64,000 bases of DNA. Source: Rubrivivax rivuli (GTDB taxonomy: Bacteria > Pseudomonadota > Gammaproteobacteria > Burkholderiales > Burkholderiaceae_C). A program made the translations under genes and the position numbers. Below, piece by piece: positions 8,687 to 17,415 of the stretch. The notes below the pieces were generated by a model that saw nothing but the letters and a program-made list of their open reading frames with translations, ran no database searches and was not told the origin of the DNA. The stretch covers positions 124,001 through 188,000 of the forward strand of contig NZ_SACR01000006.1 in NCBI RefSeq assembly GCF_004016505.1, given 5' to 3'. How positions within the stretch are numbered: position 1 is the stretch's first letter; each line of letters opens with the position of its first letter.

Positions 8687-10489
8687 ATGGCAACAGCAGA
8701 CGCAACCAACAACGTGCGGGAGCGATCACGCCCGATGACACGGGAAGAGAAGAAGGTGATCGCAGCCTCTTCTGCGGGAACCATCTTCGAGTGGTACGAC
8801 TTCTACCTGTACGGTGCGCTGGCCGCCATCATCGGCGCCCAGTTTTTCACCGCTTTCCCCGAGAACACGCGCAATGTGTTTGCGCTGCTTGCCTTTGCAG
8901 CCGGCTTCATCGTGCGCCCGTTCGGCGCCCTGGTGTTCGGCATGCTGGGCGACATGATCGGCCGGAAATACACCTTCCTGATGACCATCGTGATCATGGG
9001 CGTGTCGACGTTTCTCGTCGGCGTGCTGCCCAATTACGAAAGCTGGGGCGTTGCCGCTCCGATCATCCTGATCCTGCTGCGCATGGCGCAGGGTCTGGCC
9101 CTCGGCGGTGAGTACGGTGGTGCGGCGATCTACGTTGCCGAACACGCGCCCTCCAACCAGCGCGGTTACTTCACAGCCTTCATCCAGACCACGGCAACGC
9201 TCGGCCTGCTGCTGTCATTGATCGTCATCCTGTCGGTGCAGGGCTATGTCAACGGCAACTATCCCGACGTGGCCTTGATGAAAGACGGCGTTGCCGTGCT
9301 CATGGCCGACGGCACACCGCAGATGGTCAAGGCGTTCAATGCCTGGGGCTGGCGCGTGCCCTTCATCGGCTCGATCTTCCTGCTCGCGATCTCGCTGTAC
9401 ATCCGGCTGCAGATGAACGAAAGCCCGGCCTTCAAGAAGATGAAGGAAGAAGGCCGCACCTCCAAGGCGCCGCTGAGCGAAGCCTTCGGCAACTGGAAGA
9501 ACGGCAAGATCGCCGTCGTTGCGCTGCTCGGCCTCGTCGCGGGTCAGGCCGTGGTCTGGTACACGGGCCAGTTCTACGCGCTGTTCTTCATGCAGAACGT
9601 GATCAAGATCGACAGCTTCACGGCCAACGTGATGGTGGCCTGGTCGCTGATCCTGGGCACGGGCGGCTTCCTGTTCTTCGGCGCGCTGTCCGACCGCATC
9701 GGCCGCAAGCCCATCATCCTGGCAGGCTGCGTGCTCGCTGCCGTCACCTTCCTGCCTGTCTTCGGCTTCTTGACCAAGACTGCGAACCCGGCCATCTACG
9801 CGGCCCACCAAACTCAGGTTTCGGTGACCGTGAACAAGGAAGACTGTTCGTTCCAGTTCAACCCCACGGGAACGGCGAAATTCACGTCGTCGTGCGACAT
9901 CGCCAAAGCGCAATTGGCACGGACCTCGGTGAACTACACCACCGTGGAAGGCGCAGCGCCAGGCACCCTGGCCGTGGTGAAGGTGGGCGAAACGACCATC
10001 CAGTCGTATGACGCGGGCAAGTTGGCCGGCGATGAATTGAAGAAGGCCAAGGCCACCTTCGATTCAACGCTGAACGCGGCGCTGAAGCAGGCGGGTTATC
10101 CGCTGGTGCCGGCCGACAACAAGACCATTGCGAAGGCCCAGAACTTCGTCGACATCTTCACGGCGCAGAAGCTGACGATCATCCTGATCCTGACCTACCT
10201 CGTCATCCTGGTGACCATGGTCTACGGCCCCATTGCAGCCATGCTCGTGGAGTTGTTCCCGACCCGCATCCGCTATTCGGGCCTGTCCTTGCCTTATCAC
10301 ATCGGCAACGGCTGGTTCGGTGGCCTGATGCCGGCGACTGCCTTCGCGATATCGGCGCAGACCGGCAACATCTATTCGGGCCTGTGGTACGCCATCGTCG
10401 TGGCCGTCATGACGGTGGTCGTGGGCATGCTGTTCGTGCCCGGCGGCACCCACAAGAAGGACATCTTCGCTGGCGACAGCGATCGATGA
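8687..10489 (+). CDS. MHS-family MFS transporter with large periplasmic insertion
   Basis: 600 residues, about 130-150 longer than usual metabolite:H+ symporters. The N-terminal half has the MHS hallmarks SSAGTIFEWYDFYLYG and GDMIGRKYTFL; the second repeat has GALSDRIGRKP; a late block reads ELFPTRIRYSGLSLPYHIGN. Between predicted TM9 and TM10, residues about 363-493 are a soluble insertion with two cysteines (C387 and C403), which on the topology predicted here would be periplasmic and could form a disulfide. Expected substrates are small organic acids or osmolytes. A strong hairpin and a small membrane-protein gene follow, suggesting a two-gene unit. Confidence 0.9.
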   Translation: MATADATNNVRERSRPMTREEKKVIAASSAGTIFEWYDFYLYGALAAIIGAQFFTAFPENTRNVFALLAFAAGFIVRPFGALVFGMLGDMIGRKYTFLMTIVIMGVSTFLVGVLPNYESWGVAAPIILILLRMAQGLALGGEYGGAAIYVAEHAPSNQRGYFTAFIQTTATLGLLLSLIVILSVQGYVNGNYPDVALMKDGVAVLMADGTPQMVKAFNAWGWRVPFIGSIFLLAISLYIRLQMNESPAFKKMKEEGRTSKAPLSEAFGNWKNGKIAVVALLGLVAGQAVVWYTGQFYALFFMQNVIKIDSFTANVMVAWSLILGTGGFLFFGALSDRIGRKPIILAGCVLAAVTFLPVFGFLTKTANPAIYAAHQTQVSVTVNKEDCSFQFNPTGTAKFTSSCDIAKAQLARTSVNYTTVEGAAPGTLAVVKVGETTIQSYDAGKLAGDELKKAKATFDSTLNAALKQAGYPLVPADNKTIAKAQNFVDIFTAQKLTIILILTYLVILVTMVYGPIAAMLVELFPTRIRYSGLSLPYHIGNGWFGGLMPATAFAISAQTGNIYSGLWYAIVVAVMTVVVGMLFVPGGTHKKDIFAGDSDR

Positions 10490-10505
10490 AGCGTTGCTGA
10501 CCGTC

Positions 10506-10538
10506 GGGCCGGGGCCTCTGGAAACGAGGCCCCGGCCC
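10506..10538 (+). terminator. Strong GC-rich stem-loop after the transporter gene
   Basis: A perfect 13-bp stem GGGCCGGGGCCTC / GAGGCCCCGGCCC encloses a 7-base loop, 16 bases after the transporter stop. There is no following T-run, so it may be a processing, stability or attenuating hairpin in a shared transcript rather than a classical terminator. Confidence 0.55.
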
Positions 10539-10567
10539 GCAACGCAAGTCACCCAGGAGATGCTGCA

Positions 10568-10840
10568 TTGACCGATCTCGTGCTTTCCCAATTGACCGAC
10601 GTCTTTCGTATCGGTCTGATCGTCGGCCTCGTGTTCATGATGCACAGAACCGCTGCCGTGACGGGGCGGGTTCTGCCACTGGCCTTGGGTGTGCTTTTCC
10701 TGGCCGTCATGCTCCCTGCGACGATGCCCAACCCGGCGGTGAGCTTCACCGACGCCATCGTCGCCGGGCTGATCTCCAACACGATCATCCTGGCACCCGT
10801 TCTCGGCGTGGGTTGGCTGATCCTCCGTTCGCGGCGCTGA
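10568..10840 (+). CDS. Small integral membrane protein (90 aa, TTG start)
   Basis: 90 residues with about three hydrophobic segments (about 10-28, 36-55 and 65-85), ending in the positive tail ILRSRR. The TTG start at 10568 is supported by AGGAG about 8 bases upstream; the overlapping ATG at 10560 terminates after three codons. I do not recognise the family. Its position 78 bases after the MHS transporter, on the same strand and past a strong hairpin, suggests an accessory or modulatory partner of that transporter. This is inference from proximity only. Confidence 0.7.
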   Translation: MTDLVLSQLTDVFRIGLIVGLVFMMHRTAAVTGRVLPLALGVLFLAVMLPATMPNPAVSFTDAIVAGLISNTIILAPVLGVGWLILRSRR

Positions 10841-11140
10841 AGTTGCCCGGACGGCGCGCCGCGACACGGAACGCGGCTGGCGTGTGCGCCCATCGTGATC
10901 GAGGCGGGCGTGGGCTGTCCGCGTGTGCCGCCTGCGCTTTCAGCGCTTCGAATGGGCCGCGCGAGCGCGGTGGTTGACCCGCACAGCCCGCACTGCCAAC
11001 ATCGCGCCCCACGGCGCAAGCAGGGCGCCGCCGGATCCGCGGAAAGGGCCGAGCCCGCCTGTGTCGATGCCCACCGCATCCCCATCCCCTGTGCGGCCTG
11101 AACACGCGGATCGCAGGCTTCATCGCATGGAGGATCTTTC
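10841..11140. other. 300-base intergenic region
   Basis: Short open frames exist on both strands but none has a supported start or recognisable product. A GGAGG ribosome-binding site at the right end belongs to the ankyrin-like gene. I see no terminator or operator of note. Confidence 0.4.
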
Positions 11141-12661
11141 ATGAGCAACCCTGCTCCCGGCACGCCCCGCGTGCTGCCCGCCCACCCCCACCCCGACCAA
11201 CTGCGCCGCCAGGCGCGCGAGCTGCTGCGCGCCTGGCAGCAGGGCGAGCCCGAGGCCCTGGCCCGCGCCGCGCCCTACGCCTTGCCGGCGCCGCCGCGGC
11301 TGGTGCAAGCCCAGCTGGTGCTCGCGCGAGAACACGGTTTCGCCAGCTGGCCCCATTTGCTGGACGAAGTGGAACGCCGCCGCGCGCACGCGCTGGATGA
11401 AGCGGCCTACACCGAGCGGGTGCTGGCCCTGGCACTGGGCCGGGGCTACGCCGCGCCGCGGCCGGCGCAGGCGCTGGCCTTGCTGCAGTCGCGCCCCGGA
11501 CCGCTGCCGCCCGCCTTGCGCCTGCTGCAGGGCGACGCCACCGGCATCGATCCGCACACGCCGCTGCCGCCCTGGGGCGCACCGCCGCTGGCGTTGGTGG
11601 CTTTCTCGTCGCTGGCCCGTGCCGGGCTGGAAGCGCCGCTGCTGGCCGCGCTCGATGAACTGCTGGCCGCCGGCGCCAACCCCAACGCTGGCCTGCCCGA
11701 CCCCGAATCCGAAGAGCGCCCACTGCCCGCGCTGTACGGGGCCGTGGCACGCGCGCAGAGCGCGGCCATGGCGCAGCGCCTGCTGGCGGCCGGTGCCGAG
11801 CCCAACGACAACGAATCGATGTACCACGCGGTGGAGCAGGACGACCGCCGCATCCTGGCCGCGGTGGTGGCCGCAGGCGGGCGCTGGCACGGCACCAACG
11901 CGCTCTTCCGCCAGCTCGACTTCGATTCCTTGCCGCACCTGCAGCAGGCGCTGGAGCTGGGCGCCGATGCCAACGAGCTTTCGCCCAACGGCGACACGCG
12001 GCCGCTGCACCACGCGGTGCAGCGCGGCCGCAGCCTCGCGCATCTGCAGTTGTTGGTGCAGCACGGCGCCGATGTCGCGGCACTGGATGGCCACGGCCAC
12101 AGCCTGGCCTGGCACGCCGCACGCGCCGGCCGCGCCGACGTGCTGGCCTGGCTGGCGCCGCTGGGCCAGCGCCCGCCCGACAGCCTGCACGAACGCTTTC
12201 TCGCGGCCTGCGCCGCGGCCGATGCCGCCACCGCGCAGGCGCTGCTGTCCGAACACCCGGGCCTGATCGGCGAACTGCCGCCCTGGCACCGCACGCTGCT
12301 GCCCGAGCAGGCGCAGCGCGGCGCCATGGCCTCGGTGCAACTGATGCTCGACATCGGCTGGCCGGTGGACGTGCCCGGCCCCTGGCAGGCCAGTGCACTG
12401 AACCAAGCTGCCTTCCGTGGTGATGCGGCGATGGTGGCGCTGCTGCTGCAGCACGGCGCGCGCTGGTCAGAGCGCAACGGCTACGGTGGCACGGCTCTGG
12501 GCAGTTGCCTGCACGCCGGCTGCAACGAGCCCGTGCCTGGCGGCGATTACGCGGAGGTGCTGCGGCTGCTGCTGGCCGACGGTGCGCCCCCGCCAGCCGA
12601 CGAGAGCCTGCTCAGCGACGAGATGCTGGCGGTGCTGGAGAGCCACCGCCAGCGAGCTTGA
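11141..12661 (+). CDS. Ankyrin-repeat-like protein
   Basis: 506 residues, cytosolic (no signal peptide). From about residue 180 onward it consists of ankyrin-type repeats, with recurring blocks such as LLAAGAEPNDNESMYHAVEQ, LHHAVQRGRSLAHLQLLVQH and LNQAAFRGDAAMVALLLQHG. The N-terminal about 100 residues (PDQLRRQARELLRAWQQGE, then LVLAREHGFASWPHLL) match a segment often preceding ankyrin repeats in stand-alone bacterial proteins. GGAGG sits 8 bases before the ATG. Ankyrin repeats mediate protein binding; no partner is evident from the neighbourhood. Confidence 0.85.
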   Translation: MSNPAPGTPRVLPAHPHPDQLRRQARELLRAWQQGEPEALARAAPYALPAPPRLVQAQLVLAREHGFASWPHLLDEVERRRAHALDEAAYTERVLALALGRGYAAPRPAQALALLQSRPGPLPPALRLLQGDATGIDPHTPLPPWGAPPLALVAFSSLARAGLEAPLLAALDELLAAGANPNAGLPDPESEERPLPALYGAVARAQSAAMAQRLLAAGAEPNDNESMYHAVEQDDRRILAAVVAAGGRWHGTNALFRQLDFDSLPHLQQALELGADANELSPNGDTRPLHHAVQRGRSLAHLQLLVQHGADVAALDGHGHSLAWHAARAGRADVLAWLAPLGQRPPDSLHERFLAACAAADAATAQALLSEHPGLIGELPPWHRTLLPEQAQRGAMASVQLMLDIGWPVDVPGPWQASALNQAAFRGDAAMVALLLQHGARWSERNGYGGTALGSCLHAGCNEPVPGGDYAEVLRLLLADGAPPPADESLLSDEMLAVLESHRQRA

Positions 12662-12780
12662 TCGGCATCCCGAGTGCTTCGGCCCCAGGCCCCACTTTGC
12701 CAGCACGACCTGTCGCACGGTATGCCCCGCCAAATGGCGGTGGTGCCAGGATCGCTGCTGAAACGATATGCTGCTGCGCA

Positions 12781-13674
12781 ATGCAGACGCACGTCAAAAG
12801 GTGGATCCAGTTGGCTGCCGGTGCGGCGGCCACTGGCGCTTTCTTGGGCTGGATCGCAGTACTTGCGTCGGAGCGCCAGGAGGCGACCCCACCATGGCTG
12901 GCGCCTGAACCGGAGCGCCACGCCGCCAATCATCATGCGGGCCATGCGTTGCCAGAGCCGACTACGCGTGCGCCGTCACCTGCACGGACAGCTTCCGCGG
13001 CAACCCTCGCTACCGGAGAAAACAGCCCTTGGTCGGAATCGGCTTTCCTGGCGAGTCTTGAGAGTCCTGCCGCGCTTGCGCAATTGGTGCAAGCCGCACT
13101 GTCTGGCAACGAAACGGGACTGGCCACGCGCGCTGCGGTAGCCATTGGGGGATGCTTCGCGATGGATGCTCTTGATGGGTTGCCTGAGCGCATCCATTCG
13201 GCAGAAGTCCAGGCCCTGATGAGCAGAGAGCTGGAGCTCGCAATGCAAGCCTGGCGAGACAATGAACGTCGCCGGTGCCAGGCCTTGGATGCCTTCAGCC
13301 GCACACAGTGGCTGCCGCTCCTGCGCCGCGGATTGGCGGAGGGCCGGATGGGCGACGCAAACGATCTGCTACTAGCCTTCATGGTCGGCCCGCACAGCGA
13401 ACAGGTGATGTCAGAGGTCTTCCCGTACCTGCGCCGCGATGCCTTTCGCTGCGACGAGTCTGCGCTGGCCTCGTTGCACGGCTGGGAATGGCCGTCCGAT
13501 AACTCGCTCACCCGGAATGAGGCGGTGGCGGTGTGGCAGGTGTTGAAATCCTTGTACGAGGCCAAGTCCGACGATTGGTGGCACAAACGCGCAAGCGAAC
13601 TCACGCCGCCCATTCAGGCAGGCGATCCGGCCGAAGTGCAGAGAATAGGCAAGGCGATCCGGTCCAACTGCTGA
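12781..13674 (+). CDS. Uncharacterised protein with N-terminal membrane anchor
   Basis: 297 residues. A single hydrophobic segment at about residues 8-28 (WIQLAAGAAATGAFLGWIAV) is followed by a Pro/Ala/Thr-rich stretch and a mainly helical domain. Six cysteines are scattered in it, including the terminal SNC. The ATG at 12781 is chosen because the in-frame sequence upstream has no anchor and overlaps the ankyrin gene. It is probably envelope-located, facing the periplasm. I do not recognise the family. Its GC content is lower than the genes to the left. Confidence 0.65.
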   Translation: MQTHVKRWIQLAAGAAATGAFLGWIAVLASERQEATPPWLAPEPERHAANHHAGHALPEPTTRAPSPARTASAATLATGENSPWSESAFLASLESPAALAQLVQAALSGNETGLATRAAVAIGGCFAMDALDGLPERIHSAEVQALMSRELELAMQAWRDNERRRCQALDAFSRTQWLPLLRRGLAEGRMGDANDLLLAFMVGPHSEQVMSEVFPYLRRDAFRCDESALASLHGWEWPSDNSLTRNEAVAVWQVLKSLYEAKSDDWWHKRASELTPPIQAGDPAEVQRIGKAIRSNC

Positions 13675-13753
13675 CAAGATCGGCGAACCGGAAGTGCATC
13701 ACTGGAGATGCAGCACGCCGAAACGGCGTCAAACACTTCCAAGAGGACTCCAA

Positions 13754-14464
13754 GTGCGCTTCAAACACAAACTGTCCATGGCCTGCTGCGCTGTTTCAGC
13801 GTTCATCCTGCCCGCGCAGGCCTTGACGTTTGGAAGCGTTGAGCTTGTCTGCCCGATCGACGGAAAGAAGTTCAAGGTCAACACCGTCTTGTCGGGCACA
13901 GAGTTCGGCATGTGGCTTGACATGAAGCCCATCGGTCCAACTGCAGCGCCGTGGCCGCTGGAAAAATGCCCAGACAACGGGTTCATCATCTACAAGCAGA
14001 ACTTCTCCAAGGCTGAGTTGGAGACCTTGGGCCAGTACGTGCAAAGCGAAGGGTATCGAGCCCTGCTCGATTCACATACGAATTACTACGTGGCCTCCAG
14101 ACTTCAAATAGAGGCCCGGGAGTCATCAGCGCGCATTGCAACCACGCTCTTGCGAGCGACTTGGGAAGCTCGCGGTCAAGAGCAATACATCGCCTACGCA
14201 ACAGAGGCGCTGCGCTGGTATGAACAAGTCTTGAAGGAGCGCTCCCCCGAGGACAAAGAGTACGTCACCGCGACACTGGTCGCAGGCGAACTCGAGCGTC
14301 GCCTTGGCCTCTTCGAGCAAGCCAAGAAGCGATTTCTTGGCATTCCAGATCGAAGCGCTTTGCGCTCACCATTGGACAAGATCGTCGAACTGCAACTGGC
14401 ACTCATCGAGCAACGGAATTCGCATCCGGCCAAGGTACCAACGACAGAGAGAAAACCAAAGTGA
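13754..14464 (+). CDS. Secreted uncharacterised protein with CPIDGKKF motif
   Basis: 236 residues from a GTG start supported by AGAGGA about 8 bases upstream. A signal peptide ends near ILPAQA (residue about 24). The motif VCPIDGKKFKV at about 30-40 and a second cysteine in EKCPDNGFIIYK at about 70 could form a metal site or disulfide. The C-terminal half is helical and TPR-like (YATEALRWYEQVLKER, then ELERRLGLFEQAKKRFLGI). Similar DUF2225-like proteins are common in Burkholderiales but their function is unknown. It follows the previous gene by about 80 bases. Confidence 0.7.
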   Translation: MRFKHKLSMACCAVSAFILPAQALTFGSVELVCPIDGKKFKVNTVLSGTEFGMWLDMKPIGPTAAPWPLEKCPDNGFIIYKQNFSKAELETLGQYVQSEGYRALLDSHTNYYVASRLQIEARESSARIATTLLRATWEARGQEQYIAYATEALRWYEQVLKERSPEDKEYVTATLVAGELERRLGLFEQAKKRFLGIPDRSALRSPLDKIVELQLALIEQRNSHPAKVPTTERKPK

Positions 14465-14611
14465 CGACCAAGCCCTCACTCAGGCGAAGCGCCAACGCCA
14501 TGCCACCGGGCCTGGTCTGGCGGAACACGGTACGTTTTTGCCAGCCCGGGCCGGGCGTCTCGCCATCGTCGCCCGTTTGGCTCGAAAGTTAGCCGTCGCA
14601 AGTCATTCACC

Positions 14612-15019
14612 GTGCCTTATCAAGCGCTCGCAAACGCGGTACTGCTGCTTCACTTCGCTGTCGTCATCTTTGTCGTGCTCGGGTTGCCGGCCATCCTCAT
14701 CGGCAACTGGCGCGGGTGGGCCTGGGCAAAAAAGCTCTGGTGGCGCTTGGCTCACCTGATCGCCATCACGGTGGTCGTTGTTCAGGCGTGGCTCGGTCAG
14801 TACTGCGGGCTCACCATATTGGAATCCAGGCTGCGCGAGCAAGCCGGTCAACTCGGCTACGAGCGCAGCTTCATCGAACACTGGGTGCAACGGCTGCTGT
14901 ACCACGAGGCGCCGCTTTGGGTCTTTGCAGCGGTCTACACCGCGTTCGGTGCGCTTGTCGCCTGGTCATGGTTTCGCTACCCACCGACCGTACGCCCCGC
15001 ATTGCGCAGGGATGCCTGA
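14612..15019 (+). CDS. DUF2784-family membrane protein
   Basis: 135 residues with three to four predicted membrane helices. Conserved DUF2784 blocks are LLLHFAVVIFVVLGLPAILI near the N-terminus, ITVVVVQAWLGQYCGLTILE in the middle, and FIEHWVQRLLYHEAPLWVF. GTG is the first start in frame. Function is unknown. The 147 bases between it and the preceding gene hold nothing I can assign. Confidence 0.8.
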   Translation: MPYQALANAVLLLHFAVVIFVVLGLPAILIGNWRGWAWAKKLWWRLAHLIAITVVVVQAWLGQYCGLTILESRLREQAGQLGYERSFIEHWVQRLLYHEAPLWVFAAVYTAFGALVAWSWFRYPPTVRPALRRDA

Positions 15020-15163
15020 AACCATGCCCATGCGGATCACCAGTCGGCGCGCACTGAGAACTGGTGGTGCCGGGTATCTGGCAACACCCGTTCGAAGCGA
15101 CAGCTCTGCGGATGGAGGGGGCGTCGCGACGCGGTGCCTCCAGCCTTTGCCTGACGCCCACCC

Positions 15164-15730
15164 TCACCAGGTTTCGCTGCCCGCCTCGCCCTTGAAGGGC
15201 CCAGCCAGATCGGGCGTGACCCAACCCCCGTAGAAGTTGCCAGGCTGCGGCGTGGCCGGCAGGCCCCCAACGGTGCACTCCAGGCCGCGCGCATAGAAAG
15301 CCACACATCCGGCCAGCGCCTCGGCTCCAGCCAGCGGCTGCGGGTAACTCCAGGCATGCGAGGGCAGTTGGCGCTTGCCGTCGATCAAGCTCCAGTGGCG
15401 GGCCGGGCCTTTCCATTCGCAGAATGAGCCGCCTGGCGTCGGATGAAGCAGATGGCGCGCGACATCGGCCCAAGGAACGTAGTAGGTCGGCGGGTGCGCA
15501 GTCTCAAGGACGCGCACCGCACGCGTGGTGCTCGCCACCGGCACGCCGCCCCAGACGATGCGCACCTCTCGCGGCTCGGGCGCCAACACCGGCGGACGTG
15601 GAAAGTCCCACACCGAGGTTTGGCCCCGCCCGGGCTCATCGGCAAAAGGCGGCCGCGTCTGACCGCGCCAGCGCCATTGCTCGCGCGCCTCGTGCAGCCA
15701 GGGCGGTGGGGACGGCGTCGGCGAATTCAT
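15164..15730 (-). CDS. DUF427-family protein
   Basis: 188 residues. It carries the DUF427 core VWDFPRPPVLAPEPREVRIV, the block TYYVPWADVARHLL, the conserved CEWKGPARHWSL segment and a terminal NFYGGWVTPDLAGPFKG. Cytosolic, no signal peptide. The biochemical role is not established in the family. It stands alone on the minus strand between plus-strand genes. ATG at 15728-15730. Confidence 0.85.
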   Translation of the reverse strand: MNSPTPSPPPWLHEAREQWRWRGQTRPPFADEPGRGQTSVWDFPRPPVLAPEPREVRIVWGGVPVASTTRAVRVLETAHPPTYYVPWADVARHLLHPTPGGSFCEWKGPARHWSLIDGKRQLPSHAWSYPQPLAGAEALAGCVAFYARGLECTVGGLPATPQPGNFYGGWVTPDLAGPFKGEAGSETW

Positions 15731-15900
15731 CTGAGCAAGGCTACTCGAGGTGCCTCACGGCTTCAAAGCCGGGCTTGGTTGGGCTCGGCGCCCGAGGCGG
15801 CTTTGGGTTGCTGGCCGCCCTGCGCGACAAGCAGAGCCGGCCGAGGCTGCGTCTTGCCGCGCGTTCAATCACAGGTTCGGGGTCGCCCCGGGCTGCCTCC

Positions 15901-17220
15901 ATGCGCCGAAGCCGGCGCTGTTGCACGGACGCAGCCCCTCGGGCCAAGCCTGAGAATCCCTCCAGCCCCGAACCACCCAACACCGCGTTGAACGACAAGT
16001 TGAGCCCATCCGCCAAGGCACCCACCGCCGTCGGCCTGTACCTGGCTGGCGTGCAGTTCCTGTTCGCGGTCGGCTGGATCGTCTATGTGATCTATTTGCC
16101 GGCGCTGGCGGCGCAAGCCGGGCTGCCCAAGTCGGCCGTGCCGTGGCTGTTGCTCATGGACCAATTGATCTTCCTTGCCTGCGACCTGGCCGTGGGTGTC
16201 TGGTCAGACCGGGCGGCGGGCGTGCTCGGTCGCATCGGCTGGGGGGTGCTGGGCGTCACCCTGCTGTCCACCGTGGCCTTCCTGGTGCTGCCCTGGGTGG
16301 CGCCGCGTGGGTCGCCGGGCCTGTTCGTGGCCATCACCGCGCTCTGGGCAGCCACCAGCGCGGCGTTGCGGGCACCGCCATTGACCTTGCTCGGCCGTTA
16401 CGTGGCCAAGCCCGCCGTCCCTTGGCTGGTGAGCCTGGTGTTGCTGGGCACCGGCATCGCTGCCGCCATCGGCCCGTACCTGGGCCTGACGCTGAAGGGG
16501 CTGGACCCGCGGCTGCCCTTCGCGCTGGCCGGGTTGTCGCTGGCCGCCATCACGGCCGGCATGGTGTGGGCCGAGCGGGCGCTGGCCCAACGCCAGGCTG
16601 CTGAGCGCGCGGCCGGGATCGAGACCGCGGCGGCGCCGCCGGCTTCGCGCACACGACGAGATGGCGTGGCGCCGATCCTGGGCTTCCTGCCGGCCGTCTT
16701 GCTGGCGGCGGCGGCCGCTCAGGTGCATGCCCATCTGCTCGCCGCGCCGCTGTACCTGCGCCTTGCGCCCGCATCGATGCTGCCCATGCTGCTGCCGGTG
16801 TTCTGGGTCGGCTTCAATCTGGCGCTGATGCCAGCGAGCCTGGCCGTCACACGTTTCGGCGCCTGGCCGGTGATGGCTGGCGGTGTGCTGGCGGCCGCCG
16901 CGTGCAGCGCAGGCGTCTGGAACGCCACCTCGCTGGAGGCGATGCTGCCCCTGCAAGGCCTGGCCGGCGCGGCGTGGGGCGTCAGCTTGATGAGTGCGTT
17001 CTCGGCCGCCGTGTTCTTCGGTCAGGTGGGCCGCGAAGGCTTCATGGGTGGCGCGCTCAACTCAGCCCTGGCGGCGGCGGCGCTGTCGCGCATCGCCGTG
17101 GTCACCTTCGTCGCGCCAGCGCCAGTGGTGGCTGCGCAATGGGGCTGGGTTCCGGCCCTGCTTTTCGCCTTGAGTGGGGCCCTGTTGTGTGCCATCGGGT
17201 CGCGCAGCGGCAGCGCTTGA
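15901..17220 (+). CDS. MFS-like membrane protein (start uncertain)
   Basis: Twelve hydrophobic segments run from VGLYLAGVQFLFAVGWIVYV to the end, with a hydrophilic central loop rich in Arg/Ala (about residues 225-255), consistent with a major-facilitator-type fold. No diagnostic substrate motif was recognised. The frame is open far upstream. Possible starts are ATG 15901, TTG 15988 and TTG 16000; the last two would place the first helix near the N-terminus as usual, but none has a clear ribosome-binding site. The protein is 407-439 residues depending on start. Confidence 0.75.
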   Translation: MRRSRRCCTDAAPRAKPENPSSPEPPNTALNDKLSPSAKAPTAVGLYLAGVQFLFAVGWIVYVIYLPALAAQAGLPKSAVPWLLLMDQLIFLACDLAVGVWSDRAAGVLGRIGWGVLGVTLLSTVAFLVLPWVAPRGSPGLFVAITALWAATSAALRAPPLTLLGRYVAKPAVPWLVSLVLLGTGIAAAIGPYLGLTLKGLDPRLPFALAGLSLAAITAGMVWAERALAQRQAAERAAGIETAAAPPASRTRRDGVAPILGFLPAVLLAAAAAQVHAHLLAAPLYLRLAPASMLPMLLPVFWVGFNLALMPASLAVTRFGAWPVMAGGVLAAAACSAGVWNATSLEAMLPLQGLAGAAWGVSLMSAFSAAVFFGQVGREGFMGGALNSALAAAALSRIAVVTFVAPAPVVAAQWGWVPALLFALSGALLCAIGSRSGSA

Positions 17221-17415
17221 TGCATGCATGCTGCGCTGTGACGCGCGTGACCCCAGTTCTTTGCCCCTGGCCGCCCCGCCCAAGCGACAGTCGCTCGCTG
17301 CGTTGTTGCCACTGACGCGCCAAGGGCTCCGGCACGGCGCTCTACGATCGGGCACGGCATCACCACCGGCCGGCCATTCCGCGCCGCTCCATCGTCCCAC
17401 GACCGCCCCACCCAC

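Noticed and set aside
10895-11144. Small open frames between the membrane-protein gene and the ankyrin gene
   Set aside because: Starts are unsupported and translations are low-complexity GC-frame sequence.
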